DNA of 64,000 nt from Capra hircus (Eukaryota; Chordata; Mammalia; Artiodactyla; Bovidae). The DNA lies in contig NC_030811.1 of the NCBI RefSeq assembly GCF_001704415.2, positions 75,596,069 through 75,660,068 on the forward strand, given 5' to 3'. The notes beneath the pieces were generated by a model that saw nothing but the letters and a program-made list of their open reading frames with translations, made no database searches and was not told where the DNA came from. This document shows positions 42,401 through 49,140 of this stretch, piece after piece. The first letter of the stretch is position 1. Every line of letters starts with the position of its first letter. Position numbers and translations under genes: made by a program.

Positions 42401-45400
42401 TAAACTGTTACTTTCATATTTATGCTTTATATGCAACATTTATGCCAAATGTAGTACTGTAGCTACATGTACTTTGACACATATGGTTATGAGCAAATAT
42501 TGCATGTTGCATTACATAGAAAAGTTAAATATATGTATATACTAGGTATAGAAGAATAAGGAATAACTTCTTTAATTTTTATTTTCAAAAGAGATGAAAA
42601 ATCGTATATTGCGTCTAAACCTGATCAGACTTTTATGACTAATCACAGTGCTGCATGTGTTGAAAGGCATTTTTTAACTTGTGTTATATTTCATTATTTG
42701 CTGTCATTGGTTTTCCACTAGAGTAAGGTAAGTCCTCTTACTAATTCTGGGGAACTATTTACTAAGTTTCATTGTTATTACCTATGTTAACTGAGAAATT
42801 TTGTAGAAGACCTTTGCAATGAAAAAAAAAACTGTGAAAGCAAAGTTATATGTAATATTGAGAAATACTGGAACACTTGAAACCTGTATCATGTAAACTT
42901 CGTGTTCAGCCAAATTGTAGTAATTCTCTAATGTATACAAACAGCATAGACCAGAGTGCCAATCAGCATGCCTTCTTTGGACTGCTTGATTCTGTGCCTG
43001 GGATTTTCCTAGAAGACGTTCTCAAAATATGAACAGCTTATAAGTTTGTTATGAGAGGAAAATGAAAATAGAAATGTGTGCACAAGAGCTATGGGCTCTG
43101 ATTAAATGTGGTGTCTTTCAAAAGATCTCTTATGCTAGAGATGATTGAGAATGCCTGGACTTCTCAAATCTATTCTGTTAATAAATGAACCAGCAAAAGG
43201 GAGTGGATTTATTCATAATATTTGTGAGTTCTAGATCCTATCCTTAGGATCTAGAAAGGGATTGGCCTTTTAGAATACATATCTACATTTGCTCTCTAAT
43301 AGGGATACTTTAAAACTTAGGAAAGAAAGTATACTTAGGTAAGACTGGTATCCTTAGGTAAGACTTAGATATCCTTAGGTAAGACTTCTTTAACATATGT
43401 TTACATTTGGAGATACTTTAAACCTAGGTAAGAAGGTAAAATGGTTATTGTTTGTTAAACATACGCATATTCTGCTAGAAGTTTCATTTCCCCAAAGTAC
43501 ATAATATCAGATACTATTCTCAGCCCCATTCAGTAGGGAAAAGAAAAATGAAGTGCTCTACATTTGTGAGATATGTGAGCCCACACTTACTTACATATAT
43601 CCCTCCTGAAAATGCAAGGCCTTGAAAGTAGAATGTACAGCATCTTCTCTGCAGGGCAGTTTAATTGATTAATTTCAGTGGCAGTTTCCCATCTTACAAT
43701 CATCAGTATTTCTCTGAAAAATAATGGCAGTCACTGGATTCTTATTTTTGCATTGATATAAAGCATTACTTATTATATCATAAGTTTTGATGAAAAATTA
43801 ATTACTTAACAGTAAAAATAACTAAATTTCTATGCACTCACATTACTTTTATCAAGTCTCCACCTTCCCCATTTCCTTTAGAATCAACAACAAATCACTT
43901 AATTTTTTATAATGATAAATAACTTAAGATAGTGGCTCCAGTGAAGAATACAAGGTTAACAGTCACTAGTTCCTGAAAAAAACTTACAATATCTGTATTT
44001 CCTATGAGGGAAGCATTTTATTATTCCATATGCTATTTAAAGTCCCTAAACTCCCACAGCAATAATGGAAATTTAAGTTAGCATTTCCAAGAGGTCATTG
44101 ATCACTCTCCCTTCTTTCAGTGGCTTCCTCAAAATAGAAATTTTTAAATGGACCTAGTTCTATTCAGTCAAGCAAATTGATAGTCAAGAATCATAGTTGA
44201 TATGCCTTGGAATGAATATTACCTGCTTTCACTGGAATTGTAATAAAATACTTTCTCATATTAATACTATTGCAGTGAAGAAATAAATCCTTAAAATTCC
44301 ATCACACCTATAATTATTTTGGTTATAAGTTTATAACTAGTTTATCTATAACTATACATCTATATTGGAGAAGGAAATGGCAACCCACTCCAGTATTCTT
44401 GCCAGGAGAATCCCCACGGACAGAGGAGCCTGGCAGGCTACAGTCCATGGGGCCGCAAGAGTTGGACATGACTTAAGCAACTAAACCACCGCATACATCT
44501 ATATGTATCAAAACCAAAAATAGGGTCCCAGATCTGCTCCACAAAAAAAAAAAAAAAAAGAAAAGAAAAGACATAATGAGCATGACATCTTTCAACTGGT
44601 TTAAAATTCTTCTAATGTCCAGTCTCATAAATTAGATATTCTAGAAACGACAAGTGTTTAGTAACCATGTGAGTTTATTAATGGTCCTTGAAGCAGGCAG
44701 CACTTTGGTATAGCTTCCCATGATGCTTGATTTTCAAAGCTTATGAACTGGAAAAAATCTACTTTTGTTAGATTCCATCCTGTCACCAGAGATACTTATG
44801 TTTTATGTAACAAAATTTTTCCAGTGTGCTTTGAAAATGTGGCCATTTCTAATGTGACTACAAAACATTAGCCATCTATAACAAACATCTATTGCAAATG
44901 CTGAATGCATATCAACATTTGCAGTGATCTAAAGATATGTTATGGATATATACATTTATTCAAAATTAAAGGATATCCACTGAAGCAAAATGCCTCCTAA
45001 AGTAAATATAAGCTCCCAAGCTGGATCTATTATCAAGGTATTAAAGATCTGCAACCTGTTAATATTTATTTTCTCACTCATAAAAAATGAAGCAGGCTTC
45101 CCTGGTGGCTCAGCTGTGAAGAATCCACTTGCAATGCAGGAGACATGGGTTGGATCCCTGGGTCGGAAAGATCTCCTGGAGAAGGGAATGGCAACTCACT
45201 CTAGTATTCTTGCCTGGGAAATCCCGTAGGTAGAGGAGCCTGGAGGGTTACACAGTCCATGAGGTCACAGAGTTGAACACGAGTTAGCAGCTAAAAACAA
45301 ACAACATAAAAATGTAGAATTTAAATCGGTCCATAATTAGTTATGTGGAGAAGTTGCTTTGAAGCCACACATGCACATCAACTTTTGTTCAAATGAAATG

Positions 45401-48400
45401 TTCCTGTGTTCCCACATACTGAGGTCACTTTCCCATCAGTTTGGGTTGCATTGAGATAACTGAATATCCTAAGTGTTCTGAGTTTATCTTTTTTTCTTGT
45501 AAGATATTTTAACTATTTTAAATTTTCTTTGAGTACCTTATATCGTTAAATGTGTTTACAACAGAATAATTTTCATTGCTTTAACTTTGCAATTATTCCT
45601 TATAGTTAAAGAGTAATGATTTACAACAGGAATCCAATCAGTAAGTCACCAAAAGTTCAACAAACATGCCATGACCACTCAGGGGTCAGGCAGGAGGCTC
45701 AGTGCTATGGTACGGGGGTGGGGGGAGTGGGGCACACCTGCTACACCCAGAGAGGTTTAGTCAAGGGGAGCCAAGATATGAACATGAGTCATCTCCATGC
45801 AAAGCACAAAAGGAACAGTATGAGGATTCACAGTAGGGGTGGAAGCCTACTGGCAGGGGTGAGCAATAAAAAAAAATGTAATACTTGCAAAATAAGTAGA
45901 AATTTAGGAGGCTGGGTTGAAGATTATCCAGTAAGGCAGGTGGAAGGGACTCAAGGTGAGTTTGAATAGAGGTGTCTGTAAAGTACAATAGATGAAAGGA
46001 CTTAAAAAAGAGTAAAATGAAATGTGTGGAGGACTTAAAATAGCTGGCAAAGTTGACTTAGATAAAAGGCTTAGGAATCCTTTTTAACAAGATTAAATCA
46101 ATGTTTGATGGAGGAGCCTGGTAGGCTACAGTCCATGGGGTCACAAAGAGTCAGATATGACTGAGCAGCTTTTCTTTCTTTCTTTGCACATTACACAAAT
46201 TTCTTTGCAATTACACATTCGGTGATACTGTCTTGGTATTTATGGTTTCTCTTCAGTGGTGTTTCTTTCATAAGCAGAAAGGATGAGGAGGCTAGCTTAG
46301 GGGACCACTGTAATATAATAGCTCAGGGAAATTCAGGGAAAGAGCACTCGTGAAGTATCCTAGGATGCTGGCAGGAAGATAGCTAGTTCCAGGTTAATCT
46401 TCTGTAACTAAAGAGGTGAGAGGATTCTTTCTCCTGACACTTGATTAGTTCAATACATTAGGTCATTGTTCTTTTTTTATAACTAGACTTTACATAGGCA
46501 GCAAGTAGTACTTCTCACCACTAATAAATAATATATACATTTATTTCCTCCTTCAACTGTGACATTGAAACTGGTCAACTTGATTGATACATATAATATT
46601 AACACATCAGGGGAATGGGGAGGACAGCCAAGCTATCTGAAAACAAAACCTGATTGTTTTTTTCTTTTTCTCTATAATGTCTTCAGAGTATATTTTGTTT
46701 CCATTCTATCACTTCTAACATTTCCATAGGATAGAAATCCAGGGTGCAAGTTATTATCATTTTATTTTGTAAACTATAGATCAATGCAATGTCTTGTTAT
46801 CAAGTTTTAGCACAAATGCTGTTACTTTTTGATCAAGTATATCTGATAAAATTCACTTTATATATTTTTCTTTGAGAGATTTTAGTATAAATTTTATTTT
46901 CTAATGATGTAATATCTATAAAATCCTCATTTTAAAGGTTTCTGTATATTACAAATGTTAGTATAATATCTAGGTAAAACAATTATTTTACATCTTTGCA
47001 TATTTTATTTTACATGTTTTACATCTGGTCTGTTGAGCAGAAGAATACACTGCTCAGTGCAAAATTACTCTTTCCTTCCTCTGTAACCCAATGCAAATTC
47101 ATATCACATTTACTTTCATGGTGAAATCACATCACATGACATTATCCTGCTCCATGCACATTTTAGATGGTGCAGTGGTAAAGAATCCAACAGCAATGCA
47201 GGAGAAACAGGAGACGAGGGTTCGATCCCTGAGTCAGGAAGATCCCCTGGAGGAGGAAATGGCAACCCACTCCAGCATTCCTGCCTAGAAAATTCCATGG
47301 ACAGAGGACCCTGGCAGGCTACAATTTCATGGAGTAGCAAAGAATTGGACATAACTGAGCACACAAACAAGGAAGAAGACTTTAAGACAAGACAGCATTC
47401 AAGAGATTGAGTGAATTTGGAAAATACTAAGAGGCTCACTCTTAAAAAACACATTTTGATGCTATATAGAAACATGTTGTCACTCCGGTCCATGTGTGAA
47501 AGGAGTCTGATTCTTTTCAGTGATCTTATGGATAAGTATCCTTCTTAAATTACATTTTCCATATCAGAACTTTAACAGCAATCTCTGCCAGTATCATGCA
47601 TATTTTTACAGGTTCCTAAAATTCATTTTCAGAATTTTTATCAGCTTGACCTTGAGTATGTATGTATGAATGTCTGTGTATATACATGAGGGGGATATGT
47701 GCACATAGTTTTGCATCTCGGAGAAGGCAATGGCACCCCACTCCAGTACTCTTGCCTGGAAAATCCCATGGATGGAGGAGCCTGGTAGGCTGCAGTCCAT
47801 GGGGTCGCTAGGAGTCGGACACAACTGAGCGACTTCAGTTTTACTTTTCACTTTCAGGCATTGGAGAGGGAAATGGCAACCCACTCCAGTGTTCTTGCCT
47901 GGAGAATCCCAGGGACGGGGGAGCCTGGTGTGCTGCCGTCTCTGGGGTCGCACAGAGTCGGACACGACTGAGTCGACTTAGCAGCAGCAGCAGTACTTTT
48001 ACATATATACATTCACTTACACTTTCTATTTTATAATCTTTTTTTCAGTAGGGTGTCTCCTTCATAAGGCCATGTTCATAGAATATGACCTCAGCTGCTT
48101 ACTGTTTGAGGAAGGCAGCAAAATCTGATATTCTGAGAAAAAAAATTGCTTCTTCATTTTGCCCCTGAGACTGCAAGAAATAGGAAGATCAAGCTGATTC
48201 CGAAAAGAAGTTTGTTTTTCCTTTGTTTTTGTTTCTCAAGCTTTAAATGGCAATGGTTGCTGGAAGAATCAAATTGTCCTTCCTACTTGTTAAAGATGTA
48301 TGTAAATAAGGTCATAGGCATAGTACACACTTTATCTCAGATTAATTCCATTCAAGTCAGCCTTTTCAGAAAGAGTTCGAGAATAAAATTAAAAATCCAA

Positions 48401-48791
48401 AAACAGTTGCAGTCCACTTTTGCAATTAATCAAGAGAATTTACCATTTGTTCTAGTTCAGAACTCACTCATGAAAAGAAGGGGATTTCTTCAAGGCCAAA
48501 GGCAGTGAATGCAGTTGTCAACCTTTAGTTCTTCTGTCCTGGGGTGGTAATGTTAGCATGGCCTATAAACCCTGAGAATTTTCCAAAAAATAGCAGGGTA
48601 ACTTAGGACGTAGACTAGATTGTGCTTTCAGTGATGGAACTTACATGCTCTTTCTTTTTTCCCTCCCTGCTTCTATCCTTTCTGATTTTAACAGCACTCG
48701 CAAACAAAATTACATGATGAATTTTTCACGACAACATGGGCTCAGGCACTTCTACAACAGAAGACGAAGGTCACTTAGACGATACCCATGA
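8697..48791 (+). CDS. RELN: RELN (reelin), 3' part of the gene, exons 47-65 joined
   Basis: Reelin is a large secreted glycoprotein that binds VLDLR and ApoER2 and signals through Dab1 to control neuron positioning. Nineteen exons totalling 3034 coding bases join without a frame break and encode 1010 residues plus a stop. Three EGF modules, each with six cysteines, sit inside reelin repeats 6, 7 and 8. Asp-box motifs of the S-x-x-x-G-x-x-W kind recur, and the chain ends in an Arg-rich tail. Known human reelin is 3460 residues, so this is about the last 29 percent, with the first residue here near human 2451. Exon numbers are counted back from 65 and rest on the published gene structure. All introns are GT-AG except intron 55 (GC-AG). 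The 5' exons lie left of the window. Confidence 0.98.
9326..9500. repeat. tandem duplication of a unit with a (GT)n tract
   Basis: Unit 1 (9326-9415) and unit 2 (9416-9500) share ctcttatagagccttag, gtctttggaagg and a terminal ttttgtgt. Each holds its own long GT run, of different length. Confidence 0.88.
9996..10277 (+). mobile_element. Bov-A2 SINE (dimer of Bov-A)
   Basis: Two Bov-A bodies in tandem (ggcagtggcaccccactcc and gaaatggccacccactcc), linked by cactttcactttt and ending in a (CAG)n-like tail (agcagcagcagcagcagc). Confidence 0.88.
10467..10644 (+). CDS. RELN: RELN exon 48: rest of EGF6 and start of repeat 6B
   Basis: 178 bases. The acceptor is ctcccag and the donor gtcagt. It completes the split Val codon, gives the last two cysteines of EGF6 ([10 protein letters not shown]), then opens subrepeat 6B with a [12 protein letters not shown] segment and GMALHFSG. 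It ends in phase 0. The reading frame matches both neighbours. Confidence 0.97.
10645..12086 (+). other. RELN: RELN intron 48
   Basis: AT-rich. A short MIR-like stretch lies at about 11885-11975 (gtgtacctactgtgcgctag). Nothing else was recognised. Confidence 0.7.
12087..12280 (+). CDS. RELN: RELN exon 49: repeat 6B core with Asp-box
   Basis: 194 bases. The acceptor is tcttag. The donor is gtttgt, with a weak +3 T. It encodes the jelly-roll strands of subrepeat 6B ([17 protein letters not shown]) and the Asp-box YSVNGGITW. It ends with GG of a Gly codon that the next exon completes. Translation of the + strand here is open and continuous with reelin. Confidence 0.97.
12885..12985. repeat. GA-rich low-complexity tract
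   Basis: About 100 bases that are almost all purine on the + strand (gagaaagagaagg, gggaagagaagggagaggag). Confidence 0.7.
14233..14465 (+). mobile_element. Bov-tA SINE with 10-bp target duplication
   Basis: The head gacttccctggtggctcaga and an intact body are flanked by AGACTCATAG at 14233-14242 and 14456-14465. The insertion is 14243-14455 and looks young. Confidence 0.92.
15001..15046 (-). mobile_element. short Bov-tA head fragment
   Basis: ctcctgcattgacaggtgga and ttctttaccattgtg match the antisense tRNA-derived head. No body is attached. Confidence 0.55.
15138..15300 (+). mobile_element. 5'-truncated Bov-tA SINE
   Basis: Starts in the B-box area (gtttgatccctgggttggga), continues through aacccactccagtattcttg and ends with a short CA tract. 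The exon 50 acceptor is about 180 bases further on. Confidence 0.8.
15478..15734 (+). CDS. RELN: RELN exon 50: end of repeat 6B, C-terminal processing linker, start of repeat 7A
   Basis: 257 bases, the longest coding exon here. The acceptor is ttcttcag and the donor gtaaat. It finishes subrepeat 6B ([11 protein letters not shown], then [10 protein letters not shown]) and carries the repeat 6/7 linker. The Ala-Asp pair at 15674-15679 matches the reported C-t cleavage site (Ala2688/Asp2689 in mouse), which releases the C-terminal fragment. It ends one base into a codon shared with exon 51. Confidence 0.97.
17887..17940. repeat. GT-rich microsatellite
   Basis: Interrupted TG repeat that passes into an alternating purine-pyrimidine stretch, gcgtgcacgcgcgtgtg. 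Confidence 0.8.
18015..18410. mobile_element. old L1 3' UTR-like fragment
   Basis: tttattgaggtataattgat and tgtatacacctattaaacca resemble L1M 3' sequence shared across mammals. The family is assigned by eye. Confidence 0.45.
18566..18675. repeat. perfect 33-bp inverted repeat, 44-base loop
   Basis: Left arm 18566-18598 and right arm 18643-18675 are exact reverse complements. The loop contains an A-run. The stem can extend a few pairs inward. It sits about 207 bases before exon 51. Confidence 0.92.
18883..19037 (+). CDS. RELN: RELN exon 51: repeat 7A
   Basis: 155 bases. The acceptor follows a T-rich tract (tttttttaag). The donor is gtgaaa. The exon encodes [11 protein letters not shown], the cysteine-bounded [10 protein letters not shown] segment and GWIMQFK, the opening strands of subrepeat 7A. 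It starts two bases into a codon and ends in phase 0. An antisense Bov-tA SINE begins about 25 bases beyond the donor. Confidence 0.97.
19062..19291 (-). mobile_element. Bov-tA SINE just after exon 51
   Basis: gctaagtcacttcaatcacg through cccagggatcaaacctgcat to cactagggacacctaggaag, antisense. It starts about 25 bases after the exon 51 donor. Confidence 0.87.
19594..19809 (-). mobile_element. Bov-tA SINE
   Basis: cactcagttgtgtccaactc through cccagggatcaaacccaggt to gagccaccagggaagccc, antisense and complete. Confidence 0.88.
19810..19929 (-). mobile_element. partial second Bov-tA, joined to the previous one
   Basis: Repeats only the head end (cccttctccaggggatcttc to gctaccaaggaagccc). It abuts the preceding element directly, so it is either a nested insertion or a head duplication. 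Confidence 0.75.
19930..20760 (+). other. RELN: end of RELN intron 51
   Basis: Unique AT-rich sequence with no recognised element before exon 52. Confidence 0.6.
20761..20975 (+). CDS. RELN: RELN exon 52: repeat 7A core with Asp-box
   Basis: 215 bases, phase 0 start. The acceptor is tgtttattag and the donor gtaagt. It encodes [15 protein letters not shown], the Asp-box YSTDFGVSW and the PLPESLVG segment before the final strand of subrepeat 7A. It ends two bases into an Asn codon. Confidence 0.97.
20976..23106 (+). other. RELN: RELN intron 52
   Basis: No ruminant SINE. An old L1 3'-like fragment lies at about 22310-22470 (tagtgaggtatataatttac, gtaaccaccagaaacaagat). The remainder is unrecognised. 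Confidence 0.65.
23107..23284 (+). CDS. RELN: RELN exon 53: end of repeat 7A and EGF7
   Basis: 178 bases. The acceptor is cccaatag and the donor gtaaag. It encodes [19 protein letters not shown] and a whole EGF module with six cysteines ([11 protein letters not shown], then [12 protein letters not shown]). It ends in phase 0 after THTLK. Confidence 0.97.
23424..23460. repeat. TA/TG microsatellite
   Basis: A run of TA, then TG, then TA dinucleotides shortly after exon 53. Confidence 0.85.
24031..24228 (+). mobile_element. CHR-type tRNA-Glu SINE
   Basis: ctccctggtggtccattagt, ttgatccccggtcagggaac and taagatcccacatgccac are typical of the cetartiodactyl CHR family. It ends in aaaaataaatac. Confidence 0.82.
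25798..25973 (+). CDS. RELN: RELN exon 54: start of repeat 7B
   Basis: 176 bases, phase 0 start. The acceptor is tttccag and the donor gtaagt. It encodes [17 protein letters not shown], a cysteine pair (TCTECGI) and the [12 protein letters not shown] strand that opens subrepeat 7B. It ends two bases into a Lys codon completed by exon 55. The intron after it is only 149 bases. Confidence 0.97.
25974..26122 (+). other. RELN: RELN intron 54 (149 bases)
   Basis: The shortest intron in the window, with canonical gtaagt and cag ends and no repeat. Confidence 0.9.
26123..26229 (+). CDS. RELN: RELN exon 55: repeat 7B, ends at a GC donor
   Basis: 107 bases. The acceptor is gcattcag. It encodes [13 protein letters not shown], the cysteine pair TSCHRPIC and LLDYSTDG, the first half of an Asp-box. 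Reading into exon 56 only works if splicing occurs after 26229, which gives the donor gcacgt (26230-26235). This is a GC-AG intron. The nearby GT sites at 26234 and 26243 would both shift the frame. Confidence 0.95.
26230..27319 (+). other. RELN: RELN intron 55, GC-AG type
   Basis: Starts gcacgt and ends ttttatag. 1090 bases of AT-rich unique sequence; no repeat recognised. Confidence 0.85.
27320..27562 (+). CDS. RELN: RELN exon 56: end of repeat 7B and linker to repeat 8
   Basis: 243 bases. The acceptor is gttttatag and the donor gtaagg. It completes the Asp-box (GITW), then encodes [16 protein letters not shown], the [17 protein letters not shown] strand and [12 protein letters not shown] closing subrepeat 7B, followed by VDTFDD of the 7/8 linker. 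It ends one base into a Glu codon. Confidence 0.97.
27563..28143 (+). other. RELN: RELN intron 56
   Basis: AT-rich, with a short TA run at about 27988-28001. No repeat family recognised. Confidence 0.8.
28144..28319 (+). CDS. RELN: RELN exon 57: start of repeat 8A
   Basis: 176 bases. The acceptor is tcttaacag and the donor gtaagg. It encodes [15 protein letters not shown], the [17 protein letters not shown] segment and PGYMMQFK, matching the opening strands of subrepeat 8A. It ends in phase 0. Confidence 0.97.
28320..31315 (+). other. RELN: RELN intron 57
   Basis: No ruminant SINE. A pyrimidine-rich block lies at 28600-28760, another T/C-rich block at 29600-30350, and an old L1 3'-like piece at about 30365-30540 (ttgaaatatatttgacatat). 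Confidence 0.65.
31316..31389 (+). CDS. RELN: RELN exon 58: short repeat 8A exon
   Basis: 74 bases, the shortest exon here apart from the microexon. The acceptor is gttttag and the donor gtttgt, with a weak +3 T as in exon 49. It encodes [15 protein letters not shown] and LEYTKDA. It ends two bases into an Arg codon that exon 59 completes. Confidence 0.96.
31390..32202 (+). other. RELN: RELN intron 58
   Basis: Unique AT-rich sequence. It ends in a short tandem duplication next to the exon 59 acceptor (32147-32188). Confidence 0.7.
32147..32188. repeat. short tandem duplication beside the exon 59 acceptor
   Basis: GCTGTCTAATGCAGCCTCT occurs twice, 24 bases apart, and the second copy ends within 15 bases of exon 59. 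Both copies include an AG dinucleotide that could act as a decoy acceptor. Confidence 0.8.
32203..32364 (+). CDS. RELN: RELN exon 59: repeat 8A core
   Basis: 162 bases. The acceptor is tttctgcag and the donor gtaggc. It encodes [17 protein letters not shown], the [19 protein letters not shown] strand with possible N-glycosylation at NSS, and ends two bases into a Ser codon. A 27-base stretch just upstream is tandemly related (32147-32188, two GCTGTCTAATGCAGCCTCT copies). Confidence 0.96.
32365..33096 (+). other. RELN: RELN intron 59
   Basis: 732 bases without a recognised repeat. The open frames in it are not reelin. Confidence 0.7.
33097..33254 (+). CDS. RELN: RELN exon 60: end of repeat 8A and EGF8
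   Basis: 158 bases. The acceptor is tgctttcag and the donor gtcaga. It encodes [27 protein letters not shown] and most of the last EGF module ([11 protein letters not shown], then CICDESFQ). It ends one base into a Gly codon; the final EGF cysteine is in exon 61. Confidence 0.97.
33255..35306 (+). other. RELN: RELN intron 60
   Basis: No ruminant SINE. A MIR-like piece lies at about 34100-34205 (ataggtaaagaaattgaggg, agtgacttccctaatagt). The remainder is unrecognised. Confidence 0.65.
35307..35526 (+). CDS. RELN: RELN exon 61: end of EGF8 and start of repeat 8B
   Basis: 220 bases. The acceptor is ttccctctag and the donor gtaaca. It encodes [17 protein letters not shown], then the [16 protein letters not shown] segment and [18 protein letters not shown] of subrepeat 8B. 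It ends two bases into a Ser codon. Confidence 0.97.
35527..36992 (+). other. RELN: RELN intron 61
   Basis: AT-rich unique sequence, no repeat recognised. The acceptor follows a strong pyrimidine tract. Confidence 0.7.
36993..37190 (+). CDS. RELN: RELN exon 62: repeat 8B core with Asp-box
   Basis: 198 bases. The acceptor has a long pyrimidine tract (tttttttcag). The donor is gtaagt. It encodes [17 protein letters not shown], the Asp-box YSVNNGITW and [18 protein letters not shown] content rises well above the flanking introns. It ends two bases into a Leu codon. Confidence 0.97.
37191..38032 (+). other. RELN: RELN intron 62
   Basis: 842 bases. It contains a young Bov-tA SINE that ends about 65 bases before exon 63. 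Otherwise unique. Confidence 0.8.
37746..37978 (+). mobile_element. Bov-tA SINE with 11-bp target duplication
   Basis: Intact head (gacttccctggtggctcgga) and body flanked by TATTGTATTTA at 37746-37756 and 37968-37978. It ends about 65 bases before the exon 63 acceptor. Confidence 0.92.
38033..38131 (+). CDS. RELN: RELN exon 63: end of repeat 8B
   Basis: 99 bases. The acceptor is gtaacctag and the donor gtgagt. It encodes [18 protein letters not shown] and [11 protein letters not shown], the last strands of the eighth repeat, and ends with CT of a Leu codon. If the donor is not used, the codon becomes CTG and the next triplet, at 38133-38135, is TGA. Confidence 0.97.
38132..42721 (+). other. 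RELN: RELN intron 63
   Basis: 4.6 kb leading to the microexon. The only repeat recognised is an old MER5-like piece at 39403-39580. Read-through from exon 63 meets TGA at once (38133-38135). AATAAA signals lie at 39558-39563 and 39865-39870. Confidence 0.75.
39403..39580 (+). mobile_element. MER5-like hAT DNA transposon remnant
   Basis: gcttctcaatctgattgaac at the left and aactgtttgagaatcaga at the right resemble the MER5A terminal inverted ends. Confidence 0.5.
42722..42727 (+). CDS. RELN: RELN exon 64: 6-base alternative microexon (AGTAAG)
   Basis: The hexamer AGTAAG lies between a perfect acceptor (ttttccactag) and a consensus donor (gtaagt). Inserted between exon 63 (ending CT) and exon 65 (starting CACTCGC), it changes Leu-Thr to Leu-Val-Ser-Thr and keeps the frame. 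A neuron-enriched AGTAAG microexon at this point is known in RELN. The match in base sequence, phase and order is exact. Conventional ORF finding cannot detect it. Confidence 0.93.
44366..44490 (+). mobile_element. Bov-A monomer
   Basis: ggagaaggaaatggcaaccc to gagttggacatgacttaagc, without a tRNA-like head. An A-run follows at 44543-44559. Confidence 0.8.
45095..45290 (+). mobile_element. Bov-tA SINE
   Basis: gcttccctggtggctcagct to gttgaacacgagttagcagc; complete. Confidence 0.87.
46108..46175 (+). mobile_element. truncated Bov-A fragment
   Basis: Only the 3' part remains: gaggagcctggtaggctaca to gatatgactgagcagc, followed by a TTTC tract. Confidence 0.75.
47167..47368 (+). mobile_element. 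Bov-tA SINE
   Basis: ggtgcagtggtaaagaatcc, gggttcgatccctgagtcag, to gaattggacataactgagca. Confidence 0.86.
47719..47994 (+). mobile_element. Bov-A2 SINE
   Basis: Two Bov-A bodies (gaaggcaatggcaccccact and gggaaatggcaacccactcc) with the cactttca linker and an agcagcagcag tail. Confidence 0.88.
48695..48791 (+). CDS. RELN: RELN exon 65: C-terminal region and stop codon
   Basis: The coding part is 97 bases. The acceptor is gattttaacag. It encodes the 32-residue basic C-terminal region, starting [13 protein letters not shown] and ending [10 protein letters not shown], then TGA at 48789-48791. This tail is almost invariant in vertebrates and affects secretion and signalling strength. The Arg4-Ser junction at 48770/48771 corresponds to the reported proprotein-convertase (WC) cleavage site. 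Confidence 0.97.
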
Positions 48792-48944
48792 AGAATCAAA
48801 AAGTTTATTTTTCCTTTCAATATGTGATGTGTTGTTTCGCATTCTTTTAAATCTCGCACTGCATCTGATATCAGGAAACTTCTGTGAAGGACTTAGTGAT
48901 TAACTGAAAGCCCTTCTCAAGACCAAGTGTATACCACTTTCCCA

Positions 48945-48953
48945 CACTGTGAA
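48945..48953 (+). promoter_or_regulatory. candidate overlapping miR-128 and miR-27 site in RELN 3' UTR
   Basis: CACTGTGAA contains an 8-mer match to the miR-128 seed (CACTGTGA) and, shifted by one base, an 8-mer match to the miR-27 seed (ACTGTGAA). Repression of RELN by miR-128 has been reported in neuroblastoma cells. Use of this site is inferred. Confidence 0.45.
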
Positions 48954-49045
48954 CTAATGACAAGTGACTTATTTCTCATAAGTAAATGTCTTCATGTTGA
49001 TGTATCCGTGCAAATTGTGATCTGTTGTAATATCAGTTACAGTAG

Positions 49046-49140
49046 CAGTATTAAAAATAAGAAATAGTTTAACAGAAGAAAAAGTTTAAGCACAAAAGTT
49101 TAAGAGATTTTATGTTTAAAATGGCATTTAGTACAGTATT
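49046..49140 (+). promoter_or_regulatory. two candidate miR-200b/c/429 sites in RELN 3' UTR
   Basis: CAGTATTA at 49046-49053 is an 8-mer seed match. CAGTATT at 49134-49140 is a 7-mer match 81 bases later. This is a seed match only; conservation was not tested. Confidence 0.35.

Larger units (their letters stand above)
42728..48694 (+). other. RELN: RELN intron 64
   Basis: 6.0 kb. The first 1.6 kb after the microexon lacks recognised repeats. Ruminant SINEs then appear at 44366, 45095, 46108, 47167 and 47719. Confidence 0.75.

Noticed and set aside
45616..45969. 117-codon + strand frame in intron 64
   Set aside because: No domain and no splice support; it lies in unremarkable intronic sequence.
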